In this document: positions 17,397 to 25,937 of the stretch, in pieces
Layout: the number at the start of each line of letters is the position of its first letter
Position numbering within the stretch: position 1 is the stretch's first letter
Assembly (NCBI GenBank): GCA_002437305.1
Contig: DJOW01000034.1
Location: 1-45,507 of the forward strand
Source: Bacteroidales bacterium UBA6428
GTDB lineage: Bacteria; Bacteroidota; Bacteroidia; Bacteroidales; UBA932
Direction of reading: 5' to 3'
Length of the DNA: 45,507 nt
Position numbers and translations under genes: made by a program
Notes under the pieces: model-generated
Seen by the model: only the letters and a program-made list of their open reading frames with translations
Database searches by the model: none
What the model was told of the DNA's origin: nothing

Positions 17397-20174
17397 ATGG
17401 CAAAGGACGAGTGGGATGACATTGAGACTCCGGAAGGAGGCAACGAGGACGAGGAGCTGAATGAGGCTCCGATTGACGAGACATCGGCGAAATCTTCAGG
17501 GAAATACGACAAGCTGCTCAGTTCCGACAGCAGGAAGTACAAGCTTTCGGGAATGTTCAAGGACTGGTTTCTGGACTATTCCTCGTATGTCATCCTGCAA
17601 AGAGCTGTGCCACACATCGTTGACGGATTAAAACCCGTACAGAGGCGCGTGCTTCACGCGATGTTCAGGATGGATGACGGAAGCTACACGAAGGTCGCCA
17701 ACATCGTCGGACAGGCGATGCAGTACCACCCGCACGGAGACGCGTCGATCCTTGGAGCCCTTGTGCAGCTCGGACAGAAAGGCCTTCTGATCGACTGCCA
17801 GGGAAACTGGGGCAACATCCTCACCGGCGACAGCAACGCGGCGCCACGTTACATCGAGGCGCGCCTTAGCAGATTCGCCAAGGAGGTCGTCTTCGACCCG
17901 AAAGTGACCAACTGGATGACATCCTACGACGGACGCAACCAGGAGCCGACCGAGCTCCCGGTCCGTTTTCCCCTTCTGCTTGCGCAAGGCACCGAGGGAA
18001 TCGCCGTCGGGATGGCCTCCAAGATCCTGCCCCACAACTTCAACGAACTCATCGACGCGTCTGTGAAGATTCTCCAGGGCGAGGACTTCACGATCTACCC
18101 GGACTTCCCTACCGGCGGCTCCGCAGATTGCAGCAATTACAAGGACGGAGCCCGTGGCGGCAGCGTGAAGGTGCGCGCGAAGATCGAGAAGATCGACAAG
18201 AACACGGTGGCCATCACAGAGATTCCTTACGGGAAGACATCCCACATACTCATCGACTCGATCCTCAAGGCCAAGGACAAAGGCAAGATAAAGATCAAGA
18301 AGATCGAGGACATGACAACCGAGAAGGTCGAGATCCTTGTGCATCTTCCGAACGATGTGTCCCCGGACAAGACGATCGATGCCCTCTACGCGTTCACGGA
18401 CTGCGAGTGCAACATCGCCCCGAACGCCTGCGTCATTGTGGACAACAAGCCTCAGTTCCTGTCCGTCAAGGACATCCTGGTCTACGACACAAACCACACG
18501 AGGGATCTTCTCAAGTGGCAGCTGGAGATCAGGCTCGCGGAGCTTGAGGACCAGTGGCACTACTCTTCCCTGGAAAGGATATTCTTCGAGAACAAGGTCT
18601 ATAAGATCCTGGAGCAGAATCAGAACAGTTGGGAGCAGCAGCTTCGGGACGTGTTCACCGAAATGAAGACCTACCAGGACATTCTACGCCGTGAGATCCT
18701 GATGGAGGACATAGAAAGGCTCGTTGAGAAGCCGGTGCGCAAGATCTCGAAGTTCGACACGAAGGCCATAGATGAGAAAATCGCTGCCATCGAGTCCGAA
18801 ATGAAGACCGTCAAGGACGACATCGAGAACATCACCCAGTACACAATCGACTGGTTCAAGATGCTTAAAACCAAGTACGGCAAGCCTTTCGTCCGTCAGA
18901 CCGAGATCACGGCCTTCGAGAGCATCGCGGTCACCAAGGTCGTCAGCAACAACGCCAAGCTCTACGCCAACTATGGGGAGGGCTTCGTCGGCCTGTCGCT
19001 CAAAAGAGACGACAACGGCACGTTCGTCTGCGACTGCTCAGATCTTTCCGAGATAATCGTCATCGGCAAGGACGGCAAGTACCGCATCACCAAGGTCACG
19101 GACAAGGCGTTCTTCTGGAAGGACCTGCTCTACGTCGGCGTGTTCAACAGAGGCGACAGCAGAACCATCTACAACGTCATCTACCGCGAGGGCAAGAGCA
19201 GCGTCTCCTATGCCAAGCGGTTCGCGATCACCAGCGTCACCAGGGACAAGGACTACGACATCACCACCGGAGAGGAAGGCTCCAAGATCCTTTGGTTCAG
19301 CGTCAACCACAACGGAGAGGCCGAATCTGTACGAATATACCTGCGTCCGCGCCCGAAGCTGAAAAAGACGCAGTTTGAATATGATTTCTCAACCCTTGCG
19401 ATAAAGGGCAAGGCCTCCAGAGGCAACCTGGTGTCCAAGAACCCTATCGCGAGGATCCAGCTGAAATCCAAGGGAGTCTCCACGATCGGCGGCAAGGACA
19501 TCTGGTACGATGCTGACATCCAGAAGCTCAACGATGAGCAGCGCGGCCGGTACCTCGGCGAGTTCGGTCCGGAGGACAAGGTTCTGGCGATATTCAAGGA
19601 CGGAACATTCTACACTACCTCATTCGATGTGTCCAACCGCTATCAGGGCGAGGTGATCAAGATCGAGAAGTTCGATCCGGACAAGACCTACACCGCACTC
19701 TACTACGACGGGACTGCCAAGGCGTTCTACGTCAAGAGGTTCAGCTTCGTCCTGAGTGACAACACTCCGCTGTCGTTCATCGCTCCGGGAGCGAAATCCT
19801 ACCTTGTGGACATTTCCGAGGACAGGCATCCTCAGTTCCAGGTGGTCTTCGGCGGCAAGTACGGGCATCGTGACCCGGAGAACATCGACGCGGAGGAATA
19901 CATCGCCAAGAAAGGTTACTCCGCCAAGGGCAAGAAATGCCACCAGTACGACCTCAGCGAGGTGAGGTTCATCGAGCCTCTCCACAAGCCTGAGGATGAC
20001 ATCGAGGACGAGCCGCTGGACATCATTGATGATGTGGAATCCGCAGAGTCACAGGGCGATGCAAACTCCGCTGATGCTTCTGCAAATGACGGTGAACAAG
20101 CCAGCGCCGCCGACCTTCTCGGCTCAGACGACATTCCGGACATCGGTGACATTGATGAGCCTACGCTGTTCTAA
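17397..20174 (+). CDS. parC: DNA topoisomerase IV subunit A (ParC/GyrA family)
   Basis: Breakage-reunion subunit of a type IIA topoisomerase, decatenating daughter chromosomes. 925 residues. After an acidic N-terminal tail (about 50 residues) come HIVDGLKPVQRRVLHAMF, the HPHGDASI helix and NWG, then the catalytic Tyr152 in APRYIEARLS. ParC-type spacing plus a diverged C-terminal beta-pinwheel without an obvious GyrA box favours topoisomerase IV over gyrase. The acidic Asp/Glu/Ala tail (last about 60 residues) is typical of Bacteroidota. The ATPase subunit ParE is not in this window. Confidence 0.9.
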   Translation: MAKDEWDDIETPEGGNEDEELNEAPIDETSAKSSGKYDKLLSSDSRKYKLSGMFKDWFLDYSSYVILQRAVPHIVDGLKPVQRRVLHAMFRMDDGSYTKVANIVGQAMQYHPHGDASILGALVQLGQKGLLIDCQGNWGNILTGDSNAAPRYIEARLSRFAKEVVFDPKVTNWMTSYDGRNQEPTELPVRFPLLLAQGTEGIAVGMASKILPHNFNELIDASVKILQGEDFTIYPDFPTGGSADCSNYKDGARGGSVKVRAKIEKIDKNTVAITEIPYGKTSHILIDSILKAKDKGKIKIKKIEDMTTEKVEILVHLPNDVSPDKTIDALYAFTDCECNIAPNACVIVDNKPQFLSVKDILVYDTNHTRDLLKWQLEIRLAELEDQWHYSSLERIFFENKVYKILEQNQNSWEQQLRDVFTEMKTYQDILRREILMEDIERLVEKPVRKISKFDTKAIDEKIAAIESEMKTVKDDIENITQYTIDWFKMLKTKYGKPFVRQTEITAFESIAVTKVVSNNAKLYANYGEGFVGLSLKRDDNGTFVCDCSDLSEIIVIGKDGKYRITKVTDKAFFWKDLLYVGVFNRGDSRTIYNVIYREGKSSVSYAKRFAITSVTRDKDYDITTGEEGSKILWFSVNHNGEAESVRIYLRPRPKLKKTQFEYDFSTLAIKGKASRGNLVSKNPIARIQLKSKGVSTIGGKDIWYDADIQKLNDEQRGRYLGEFGPEDKVLAIFKDGTFYTTSFDVSNRYQGEVIKIEKFDPDKTYTALYYDGTAKAFYVKRFSFVLSDNTPLSFIAPGAKSYLVDISEDRHPQFQVVFGGKYGHRDPENIDAEEYIAKKGYSAKGKKCHQYDLSEVRFIEPLHKPEDDIEDEPLDIIDDVESAESQGDANSADASANDGEQASAADLLGSDDIPDIGDIDEPTLF

Positions 20175-20241
20175 ACGCTGACATATTCAAAATTCATCAG
20201 CGACTTTCGTGGCTCCGAGAGACAGACACAGCAAAGTGAAT

Positions 20242-20859
20242 ATGAAAGACATCTCCCTGATAGGCTTTATGGGTTGCGGCAAGAGCAGCGTCGGGAAAAT
20301 CCTCGCGACTCTGCTCCCCGAACGCGGCCTGATCGACCTTGACACCTACATTGAGGAAAAGCAGGGCAAGGATATTCCCGAAATATTCAATGAATATGGC
20401 GAAGCGGCCTTCCGCCGGATGGAACGCGAGGCCCTCGAGGAGATATTCAGTGATCCCGCCCGCCCCCGCGCCATCCTTTCCCTCGGCGGTGGCACAGTGA
20501 CTTCCGAGCCATGCCGTCAGTTGATCCGCCGGCACACCGACTGTTTTTATCTCCGCGCCTCCACCGACACCCTCCTTGGCAACCTCGCAGGCCATTCCGA
20601 AGGCCGCCCGGTGCTCAGTTCCGCTCAACCAGCTCGCTTCTATGCTCCGGCAGGCACAACAACCGAAGAAACGTCCAAGCGTAACCTCGTTAAAAAAGAA
20701 GCCCTCCGCGACCGCATCGAATCCCTGATGCAGGCCCGCTCCCCACAGTACCTCGCCACCGCCCACCACATAATCGACATCGACGGCCAGAGTTTCGCCC
20801 AAATCGCCACGCTCATCAAAGAGACCGTGGAGTACAACATCATGAACATCAAACAATAA
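20242..20859 (+). CDS. aroK: Shikimate kinase
   Basis: Phosphorylates shikimate to shikimate 3-phosphate in aromatic amino acid synthesis. 205 residues from the ATG at 20242 (MKDISLIGFM), which fits the family N-terminus better than the upstream in-frame ATG at 20209. Walker A GFMGCGKSS (8-16), substrate Asp in DLD (32-34), Arg in AFRRMEREAL and GGG (82-84). The region after residue 115 (VLSSAQPARFYAPAGTTTEETSKRN) is longer than in the 173-residue E. coli enzyme. aroE lies in the same window at 35070 but is not linked to it. Confidence 0.92.
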   Translation: MKDISLIGFMGCGKSSVGKILATLLPERGLIDLDTYIEEKQGKDIPEIFNEYGEAAFRRMEREALEEIFSDPARPRAILSLGGGTVTSEPCRQLIRRHTDCFYLRASTDTLLGNLAGHSEGRPVLSSAQPARFYAPAGTTTEETSKRNLVKKEALRDRIESLMQARSPQYLATAHHIIDIDGQSFAQIATLIKETVEYNIMNIKQ

Positions 20860-21022
20860 GGCATTCACCTTTAGTTAATATCGGCTAAAGGCAAATCATT
20901 ATTTCGGTGATATCCAATCAGTTATCCACCACGGCTAAAAAAGTTGTGAAACAAATCCTACGCTGAAAGAGAACTATTAACACGATAACGGATCCAATAT
21001 CTGTGGTTTGGGAAATATTCAT

Positions 21023-21030
21023 TATATTTG
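21023..21030 (+). promoter_or_regulatory. Possible -7 element for the AAA-ATPase gene
   Basis: TATATTTG matches TAnnTTTG, 28 bp before the ATG at 21058. A TTTG at 21007-21010 is only 12 bp upstream, closer than usual. The surrounding 198-bp gap (20860-21057) is AT-rich and otherwise shows only a weak hairpin (20868-20891). Confidence 0.4.
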
Positions 21031-21057
21031 GGATTGTAACTCATACACTTTGCGGCT

Positions 21058-22653
21058 ATGGAGGAGAAAAGGATTAAGAGATACCCGATCGGGGTGCAGA
21101 CTTTCAATGAGATCATTGATGGATGTTACCATTACATTGACAAGACGGGCTACGTCTATGAAATCGTGAACGCATACAAGTATGTGTTCCTTAGCAGGCC
21201 AAGGAGATTCGGTAAGTCATTGCTCTCCACGACATTCCACAGTTACTTAGCCGGGGAGAAAGAACTGTTTGACGGTCTCAAGGCCGGAGAGTTGGAGAAC
21301 GAATGGAGAAAACATCCCGTGTTCCACTTTGATATGTCAACGGCGAAGCATCTGGACGAGGAGCAGTTGCTCAGGACATTGAGTTACAAGCTGTCAGCTT
21401 ACGAGAGTTCGTTCGGCAAAGATCCGGAACTTAAGGAAGAAGACATAAACGCGCGGTTTGAAAGGCTTGTCAAGATCGCTGTCGAGCAGACCGGTGAGAA
21501 AGCCGTTATAATCATTGATGAATATGATTCCCCGCTGCTGGACGTGATGAACGATCCGGCAAGGCTTGCGCCTATGCGGCAGATCATGCGGAACTTCTAC
21601 AGCCCGATCAAGAGTCTGGATCCGTACCTCAGGTTTGTGTTCATCACTGGAATCACCAAGTTCGCGCAGCTGAGCATATTCAGTGAACTCAACAACCTGA
21701 TGAACATCTCGATGCTGCCGAAATATTCGGCTGTCTGCGGCATCTCACAGACTGAAATCGAGACTCAGATGAAGGATTCTGTCACAGACCTGGCCTCCGG
21801 GCTCGGAATCTCTTACGGGGAGGCTCTCGAAAAACTGAAGGAGAACTATGACGGCTACCACTTCTGCGATGAGTCCGAGGATATTTATAATCCTTATAGT
21901 TTGATAAAAGCTCTTGACACGCAGCGCTTTGGAAGTTATTGGTTCGAGAGCGGCACTCCGACATTCCTCATCGAGAGAATGGACAGGAATCCGATAGATG
22001 AGATGGAGTTGGACAGCATGACCGACATCCCGGAATCGGCTTTCGACATCTCGCCCGAACTCTGCGACGACACGCTGCCGATGCTCTACCAGGCCGGCTA
22101 CCTGACCATAAAAGGGTACGACCAAAGGACAAAACTATACACCCTCGGCTACCCGAACGAAGAGGTCAAGATAGGCTTCACGGAATGTCTTCTCGCCCGC
22201 TACAACAGCAAACGGATGTCCGGGAATATGTTCGTGGCGAAATTCAGCGCCGCACTGAACAGAAACGACATCAACGACGCCCTCCAGCGGATGCAGTCAT
22301 ACATGGCAGGAATTCCTTATGACTTGGAAAACAAGACCGAGAAGCATTTCCAGACCATTATCTATCTCGTTTTCTCACTGCTCGGCTATTATATTCACAG
22401 CGAGGTGAAGTCCGCCATCGGTAGGGCGGACGCTGTCTGCCGTACACAGGACTGCGTCTATGTCTTTGAGTTCAAGGTGGACAGCTCCGCGGAAGTGGCC
22501 TTGAAGCAGATTGACGACAAAGGGTACCTTATCCCTTACAAGTTTGACACAACCAATGCCGCGAACAAAATGCGCCTGCTGAAAGTCGGAGTGAATATCT
22601 CAACCGAAACCCGCACCATCGAGGGCTGGAAAATCGAGGTCGCTCAAGCGTAA
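21058..22653 (+). CDS. AAA-ATPase-like protein with C-terminal PD-(D/E)XK nuclease-like domain
   Basis: 531 residues, a member of a family present in many paralogous copies in Bacteroidales. The N-terminus (RYPIGVQTFNEIIDGCYHYIDKT) and P-loop SRPRRFGKS (46-54) are diagnostic of the AAA-ATPase_like domain, with Walker B VIIIDEYDSPL at 150-160. The C-terminal segment GRADAV...VYVFEFK supplies D458, E471 and K473, the PD-(D/E)XK pattern. Cellular function is unknown; nuclease activity and a role in genome defence or mobile-element biology are inference. It directly precedes the NADAR/restriction cassette but has more chromosome-like composition. Confidence 0.85.
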   Translation: MEEKRIKRYPIGVQTFNEIIDGCYHYIDKTGYVYEIVNAYKYVFLSRPRRFGKSLLSTTFHSYLAGEKELFDGLKAGELENEWRKHPVFHFDMSTAKHLDEEQLLRTLSYKLSAYESSFGKDPELKEEDINARFERLVKIAVEQTGEKAVIIIDEYDSPLLDVMNDPARLAPMRQIMRNFYSPIKSLDPYLRFVFITGITKFAQLSIFSELNNLMNISMLPKYSAVCGISQTEIETQMKDSVTDLASGLGISYGEALEKLKENYDGYHFCDESEDIYNPYSLIKALDTQRFGSYWFESGTPTFLIERMDRNPIDEMELDSMTDIPESAFDISPELCDDTLPMLYQAGYLTIKGYDQRTKLYTLGYPNEEVKIGFTECLLARYNSKRMSGNMFVAKFSAALNRNDINDALQRMQSYMAGIPYDLENKTEKHFQTIIYLVFSLLGYYIHSEVKSAIGRADAVCRTQDCVYVFEFKVDSSAEVALKQIDDKGYLIPYKFDTTNAANKMRLLKVGVNISTETRTIEGWKIEVAQA

Positions 22654-22667
22654 GGTTCGCATCAACA

Positions 22668-22675
22668 TATATTTG
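22668..22675 (+). promoter_or_regulatory. Possible -7 element for the NADAR gene
   Basis: TATATTTG matches TAnnTTTG and ends 9 bp before the ATG at 22685, so the message would be nearly leaderless. No TTG is present at 20-bp spacing (it would fall in the end of the preceding gene). Confidence 0.38.
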
Positions 22676-22684
22676 ACACACGAC

Positions 22685-23245
22685 ATGAAATACAGTAAAG
22701 AACTTTTAATCAAGAAGAACTATTCGTTCACAAAAGACGACTTCGTGTTCTTTTGGGGACACCAAAAGGGAAAGAATGGCGTTAGCAAATCTTGCTTCAG
22801 CCAATGGTATCCTTGCCTTTTCACAGTAGATGGGCAAGAATATAATTGCACTGAGCAATATATGATGGCGCAGAAAGCCAATATTTTTGGAGATAAAGAA
22901 GTGATGACACAGATTCTTGCCGAGACTGACCAAATGACTATCAAGAGGCTGGGGCGCCTGGTTAAGAATTACAATGACGATGTGTGGATCGAGAAACGTT
23001 TTCAGATTGTCGTTGAAAGCAATCTCGCCAAATTCTCACAAAATGACGACTTGCGGCATTTTATGTTAAACACTGGCGATAAGATCATAGTTGAAGCAAG
23101 TCCCAAAGACACAATATGGGGAATCGGATTTGATGAATTTGCTCCAGAAGCGACGAATCCCTCACTCTGGAATGGAGAAAATCTTCTTGGCTTTGCTCTT
23201 ATGGAAGTTCGTGACAGGCTGAGGAACTTTGGAATACAAGATTAG
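22685..23245 (+). CDS. NADAR-domain protein (YbiA-like N-glycosidase superfamily)
   Basis: 186 residues from the ATG at 22685; a TTG at 22673 is in frame but less likely. Family signatures: FSQW (38-41), TEQYMMAQKA (56-65), EASPKDTIWGIG (137-148) and GENLLG (164-169). Characterised NADAR proteins include YbiA-type enzymes that hydrolyse the N-glycosidic bond of riboflavin intermediates, and NADAR antitoxins that remove ADP-ribose from guanine in DNA opposite DarT1-type toxins. No DarT-like toxin is visible beside it, so either role is possible. It is AT-richer than the housekeeping genes and lies 36 bp before the restriction endonuclease on the same strand, which suggests co-acquisition. Confidence 0.85.
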   Translation: MKYSKELLIKKNYSFTKDDFVFFWGHQKGKNGVSKSCFSQWYPCLFTVDGQEYNCTEQYMMAQKANIFGDKEVMTQILAETDQMTIKRLGRLVKNYNDDVWIEKRFQIVVESNLAKFSQNDDLRHFMLNTGDKIIVEASPKDTIWGIGFDEFAPEATNPSLWNGENLLGFALMEVRDRLRNFGIQD

Positions 23246-23281
23246 AATTGGAAATATTCCCGAAACCAGATAATAAACGAA

Positions 23282-24250
23282 ATGGCGCAAAAGTCAAATA
23301 CTATAATTAATAGGAGAAATACAGAACAATGGAAGGAGGACACCATTCTATCGGTTTCACTCTACAACGATTGGTTTCTGAATTTCGCCCCAACAACTTA
23401 CACAAGAGAGCGCAAGCGTGCAATGGAGCAGGCTGGCTTGGCAATCAGCCAAACTGATAACTTCCATTTTACTACAACACATCTAAATGAGCATCCCGCG
23501 CTCATCACAATATTGCGAATGGCAACAACACCACCTATTGCACGTGACAGACTTATCGGTTTTTCAGGTGTAAAGCCTTCTTTTGTCAAGAATATGGAAG
23601 AGGGACGTTTTCCGCAAAGAATAACAGAGGGAGAAAAGGAAGAAAGTTTAAATCGGATTGTCCATGTATTGAACAAACTACTTGATGTTGAATTGTTCGC
23701 TTGGATTCAGAAAGGCAACACTCCTACCGAGGAAGAGCTTAAAATTGCGGAATGTATTGTTGCCGATAGATTATGCGGAACTTTGTCTGACCCGATAATC
23801 CGCAATGAACAAGAGAAGAGGCAATTGAAAGTTATCAGAGATTTTCTCATTTCTGAAGGTTACACATTTGTAGAGTCAAAAGATGTAACCTCTTTCTCTG
23901 AAATGCAACAAGGCACGTTTACATATCATCTCAACGTACCTGTCAAGATGAGTCGCCTTGGAGTAAATATGCCTATCGATGTTGTCATCAAGCGAAAGAG
24001 GTGCACCGAAGACACATTACCACTTCTTGTGGAGTGCAAGTCTGCTGGAGATTTCACAAACACTAATAAACGTAGAAAAGAAGAAGCCCAAAAGAAAGAG
24101 CAACTAAAGTCAACATATGGTAATCATATAGATTTCGTACTTTTCTTATGTGGCTATTTCGACAGTGGTTATTTGGGATACGAAGCTGCTGAGGGCATAG
24201 ATTGGGTATGGGAACATAGAGTATCGGATTTCAAAAAGGCAGGAGTATGA
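23282..24250 (+). CDS. Type II restriction endonuclease, XamI-like
   Basis: 322 residues. An N-terminal NDWFLNFAP stretch, the TPPIARDRLIGFSGV motif (83-97) and a C-terminal GYFDSGYLGYEAAEGIDWVW block are features I associate with the XamI family, whose founder cuts GTCGAC. PD-(D/E)XK residues can be placed at D233 (PIDVVI), E251 and K253 (LVECKS). It overlaps the methyltransferase by 4 bp (ATGA), the usual linkage of a restriction-modification pair. AT-rich composition suggests horizontal acquisition. The family call is from memory of conserved motifs; the recognition site is not proven. Confidence 0.75.
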   Translation: MAQKSNTIINRRNTEQWKEDTILSVSLYNDWFLNFAPTTYTRERKRAMEQAGLAISQTDNFHFTTTHLNEHPALITILRMATTPPIARDRLIGFSGVKPSFVKNMEEGRFPQRITEGEKEESLNRIVHVLNKLLDVELFAWIQKGNTPTEEELKIAECIVADRLCGTLSDPIIRNEQEKRQLKVIRDFLISEGYTFVESKDVTSFSEMQQGTFTYHLNVPVKMSRLGVNMPIDVVIKRKRCTEDTLPLLVECKSAGDFTNTNKRRKEEAQKKEQLKSTYGNHIDFVLFLCGYFDSGYLGYEAAEGIDWVWEHRVSDFKKAGV

Positions 24251-25797
24251 GTTTCAATATAGCATATTACAATAGCGAGCGTGATAGATTGCAGAAATCA
24301 TTGGATTCGCAAAAAACATCAAAGGAACGCAATATGAAGGGGCAATTTGCCACTCCATACCCCTTGGCGTGCAGTATCATGAATAAAGCGAAATCTCTCT
24401 GTCATAAAAAAAATGTTACTTTCATAGAACCATCAATCGGATTAGGTGCATTCTATGCAGCATTTCGCAATGTGTTTGAAGATAAGGCTGGTCATGCGCT
24501 TGGATTCGAGGTTGACACACATTATTGTACTCCAGCGAAAGAACTTTGGGCAAAAGAGGACTTGGAGATAAGAAACGTAGATTTCTTGAAAGAAGAAACC
24601 AATGGCGAAAGTTTCGACTTGCTTGTAGCCAATCCTCCGTATGTAAGACATCATCACCTAGACACAGAGACTAAAAGAGATTTACAAAAAAAAGTCATGC
24701 AGAATTCTGGAATCAAGATTTCTGGATTGGCTGGTCTGTATTGTTATTTTCTGATTCTCTCGGAAAAATGGTTGACTGAAGGAGCTTTGTCTTGTTGGCT
24801 TATACCATCGGAATTCTTGGATGTGAATTACGGGAAGGCAGTAAAACAATATTTACTTGAATGTGTGGACCTTGTGTGTATTCACAAGTTTAAGGCTGAT
24901 GATGTGCAGTTTGAAGATGCGCTTGTCAGCTCTACCGTTGTATATTTCAGAAAATGCAAACCGACTGAAAGCAAGATAGAATTCTCGTGTGGGAAAGATG
25001 TGGACAATCCTTCAAAGACAAAGATGATAAACAGAAGTGAGTTGAATGTATCAGGCAAATGGTCACCTCTGTTTGATGAAGATGTTATGCTAAGCTCTAA
25101 TAGTGATGAATGCAAGATAGGAAACTTTTTCACTGTTAAACGTGGAGTAGCGACAGGAGGCAACGATTTCTTTATCGTTGATACAGACATCATAGAAAAG
25201 TATCATATACCTTCAAAGTTTCTCAAGCCTCTGCTTCCGAGTCCAAGGTTTCTGAAAGAAGACATTATCGCATCTGACAAGGAAGGGAACATTGCATTAC
25301 CACAAAAACAATATTTGTTCTCATGCAATTTATCGGAAGAACTGTTGCAAGAAAAATATCCAAGTGTCTGGGAATATATACAAGAAGGGCAAAAGCGGGG
25401 GGTAAACAAGGGATATATATGCAGTCATCGTCCATTATGGTATCACTGCGAAGACAGAAAGCCAGCACCTTTTATTATACCCTATATGGGGCGTGGTGAC
25501 TCTTCAAAAAAGATGTTTCGCTTTATTCTTAATAAGACTGAGGCAATAACGACTAATGTATATTTGCTTCTTTACCCCAAAGAGAACTATTCTAGATGTT
25601 TGGCAGACGCAAAAACACTCAAAGATGTTTGGAATGCGCTCAATGAAGTGACTAGCGAACAATTTGCAATCAATGGTCGTGAATATGGAGGGGGGTTACA
25701 TAAATTGGAGCCCCAAGAACTGCTCAACCTTGCAGTTCCCACCCTATCATCACTGCTGCTACCAAAGAGTTACGCCTACGAACCAACATTATTTTAA
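24247..25797 (+). CDS. DNA N6-adenine methyltransferase (gamma class, TaqI-like order), partner of the XamI-like enzyme
   Basis: 516 residues. Motif X-like GQFATP (32-37), motif I EPSIGLGAF (61-69) for S-adenosylmethionine, motif IV NPPY (129-132) typical of N6-adenine methylation. The C-terminal half (about 280-500) is the target recognition region. Order X-I-IV-TRD is the gamma arrangement. It would protect host DNA from the adjacent endonuclease; if the target is GTCGAC, the adenine would be methylated. Composition is as AT-rich as the endonuclease. Its TAA overlaps the ATG of a small downstream ORF (TAATG). Confidence 0.88.
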   Translation: MSFNIAYYNSERDRLQKSLDSQKTSKERNMKGQFATPYPLACSIMNKAKSLCHKKNVTFIEPSIGLGAFYAAFRNVFEDKAGHALGFEVDTHYCTPAKELWAKEDLEIRNVDFLKEETNGESFDLLVANPPYVRHHHLDTETKRDLQKKVMQNSGIKISGLAGLYCYFLILSEKWLTEGALSCWLIPSEFLDVNYGKAVKQYLLECVDLVCIHKFKADDVQFEDALVSSTVVYFRKCKPTESKIEFSCGKDVDNPSKTKMINRSELNVSGKWSPLFDEDVMLSSNSDECKIGNFFTVKRGVATGGNDFFIVDTDIIEKYHIPSKFLKPLLPSPRFLKEDIIASDKEGNIALPQKQYLFSCNLSEELLQEKYPSVWEYIQEGQKRGVNKGYICSHRPLWYHCEDRKPAPFIIPYMGRGDSSKKMFRFILNKTEAITTNVYLLLYPKENYSRCLADAKTLKDVWNALNEVTSEQFAINGREYGGGLHKLEPQELLNLAVPTLSSLLLPKSYAYEPTLF

Positions 25798-25937
25798 TGA
25801 TATTTGAATTACTTGCCAAGATCAGCGTCCTTTCTTTTGAGTTTTTTAAGCAAAAGACAAATAATCCAATACCGCCACTTGGTACTAACAACATTAATTC
25901 TCAACTTCTATGGAAAGCCGAAAATACTCCTAAATGA
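25797..25937 (+). CDS. 46-residue ORF coupled to the methyltransferase, possibly a truncated cassette gene
   Basis: An ATG overlaps the methyltransferase stop (TAATG) and opens a 46-codon frame (MIFELLAKISVLSFEFFK start) that stops at 25937, 8 bp inside the 3' end of convergent recJ. The DNA is AT-rich like the cassette up to about 25925 and then switches to recJ. It may be a small protein, the 5' stump of a third cassette gene cut at the junction with chromosomal DNA, or chance. I recognise no family. Confidence 0.35.
   Translation: MIFELLAKISVLSFEFFKQKTNNPIPPLGTNNINSQLLWKAENTPK

Noticed and set aside
20176..20202. Hairpin between parC and aroK as a terminator
   Set aside because: Only 6-bp arms with a 15-nt loop and no T run; the genes may well be co-transcribed.
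20868..20891. Terminator after aroK
   Set aside because: 7-bp A/T-rich arms with a 10-nt loop and no T run; too weak to call.
20917..20935. Possible replication origin (TTATCCACC near 20922)
   Set aside because: A single near-match to a DnaA box, no cluster of boxes and no dnaA or related genes nearby.
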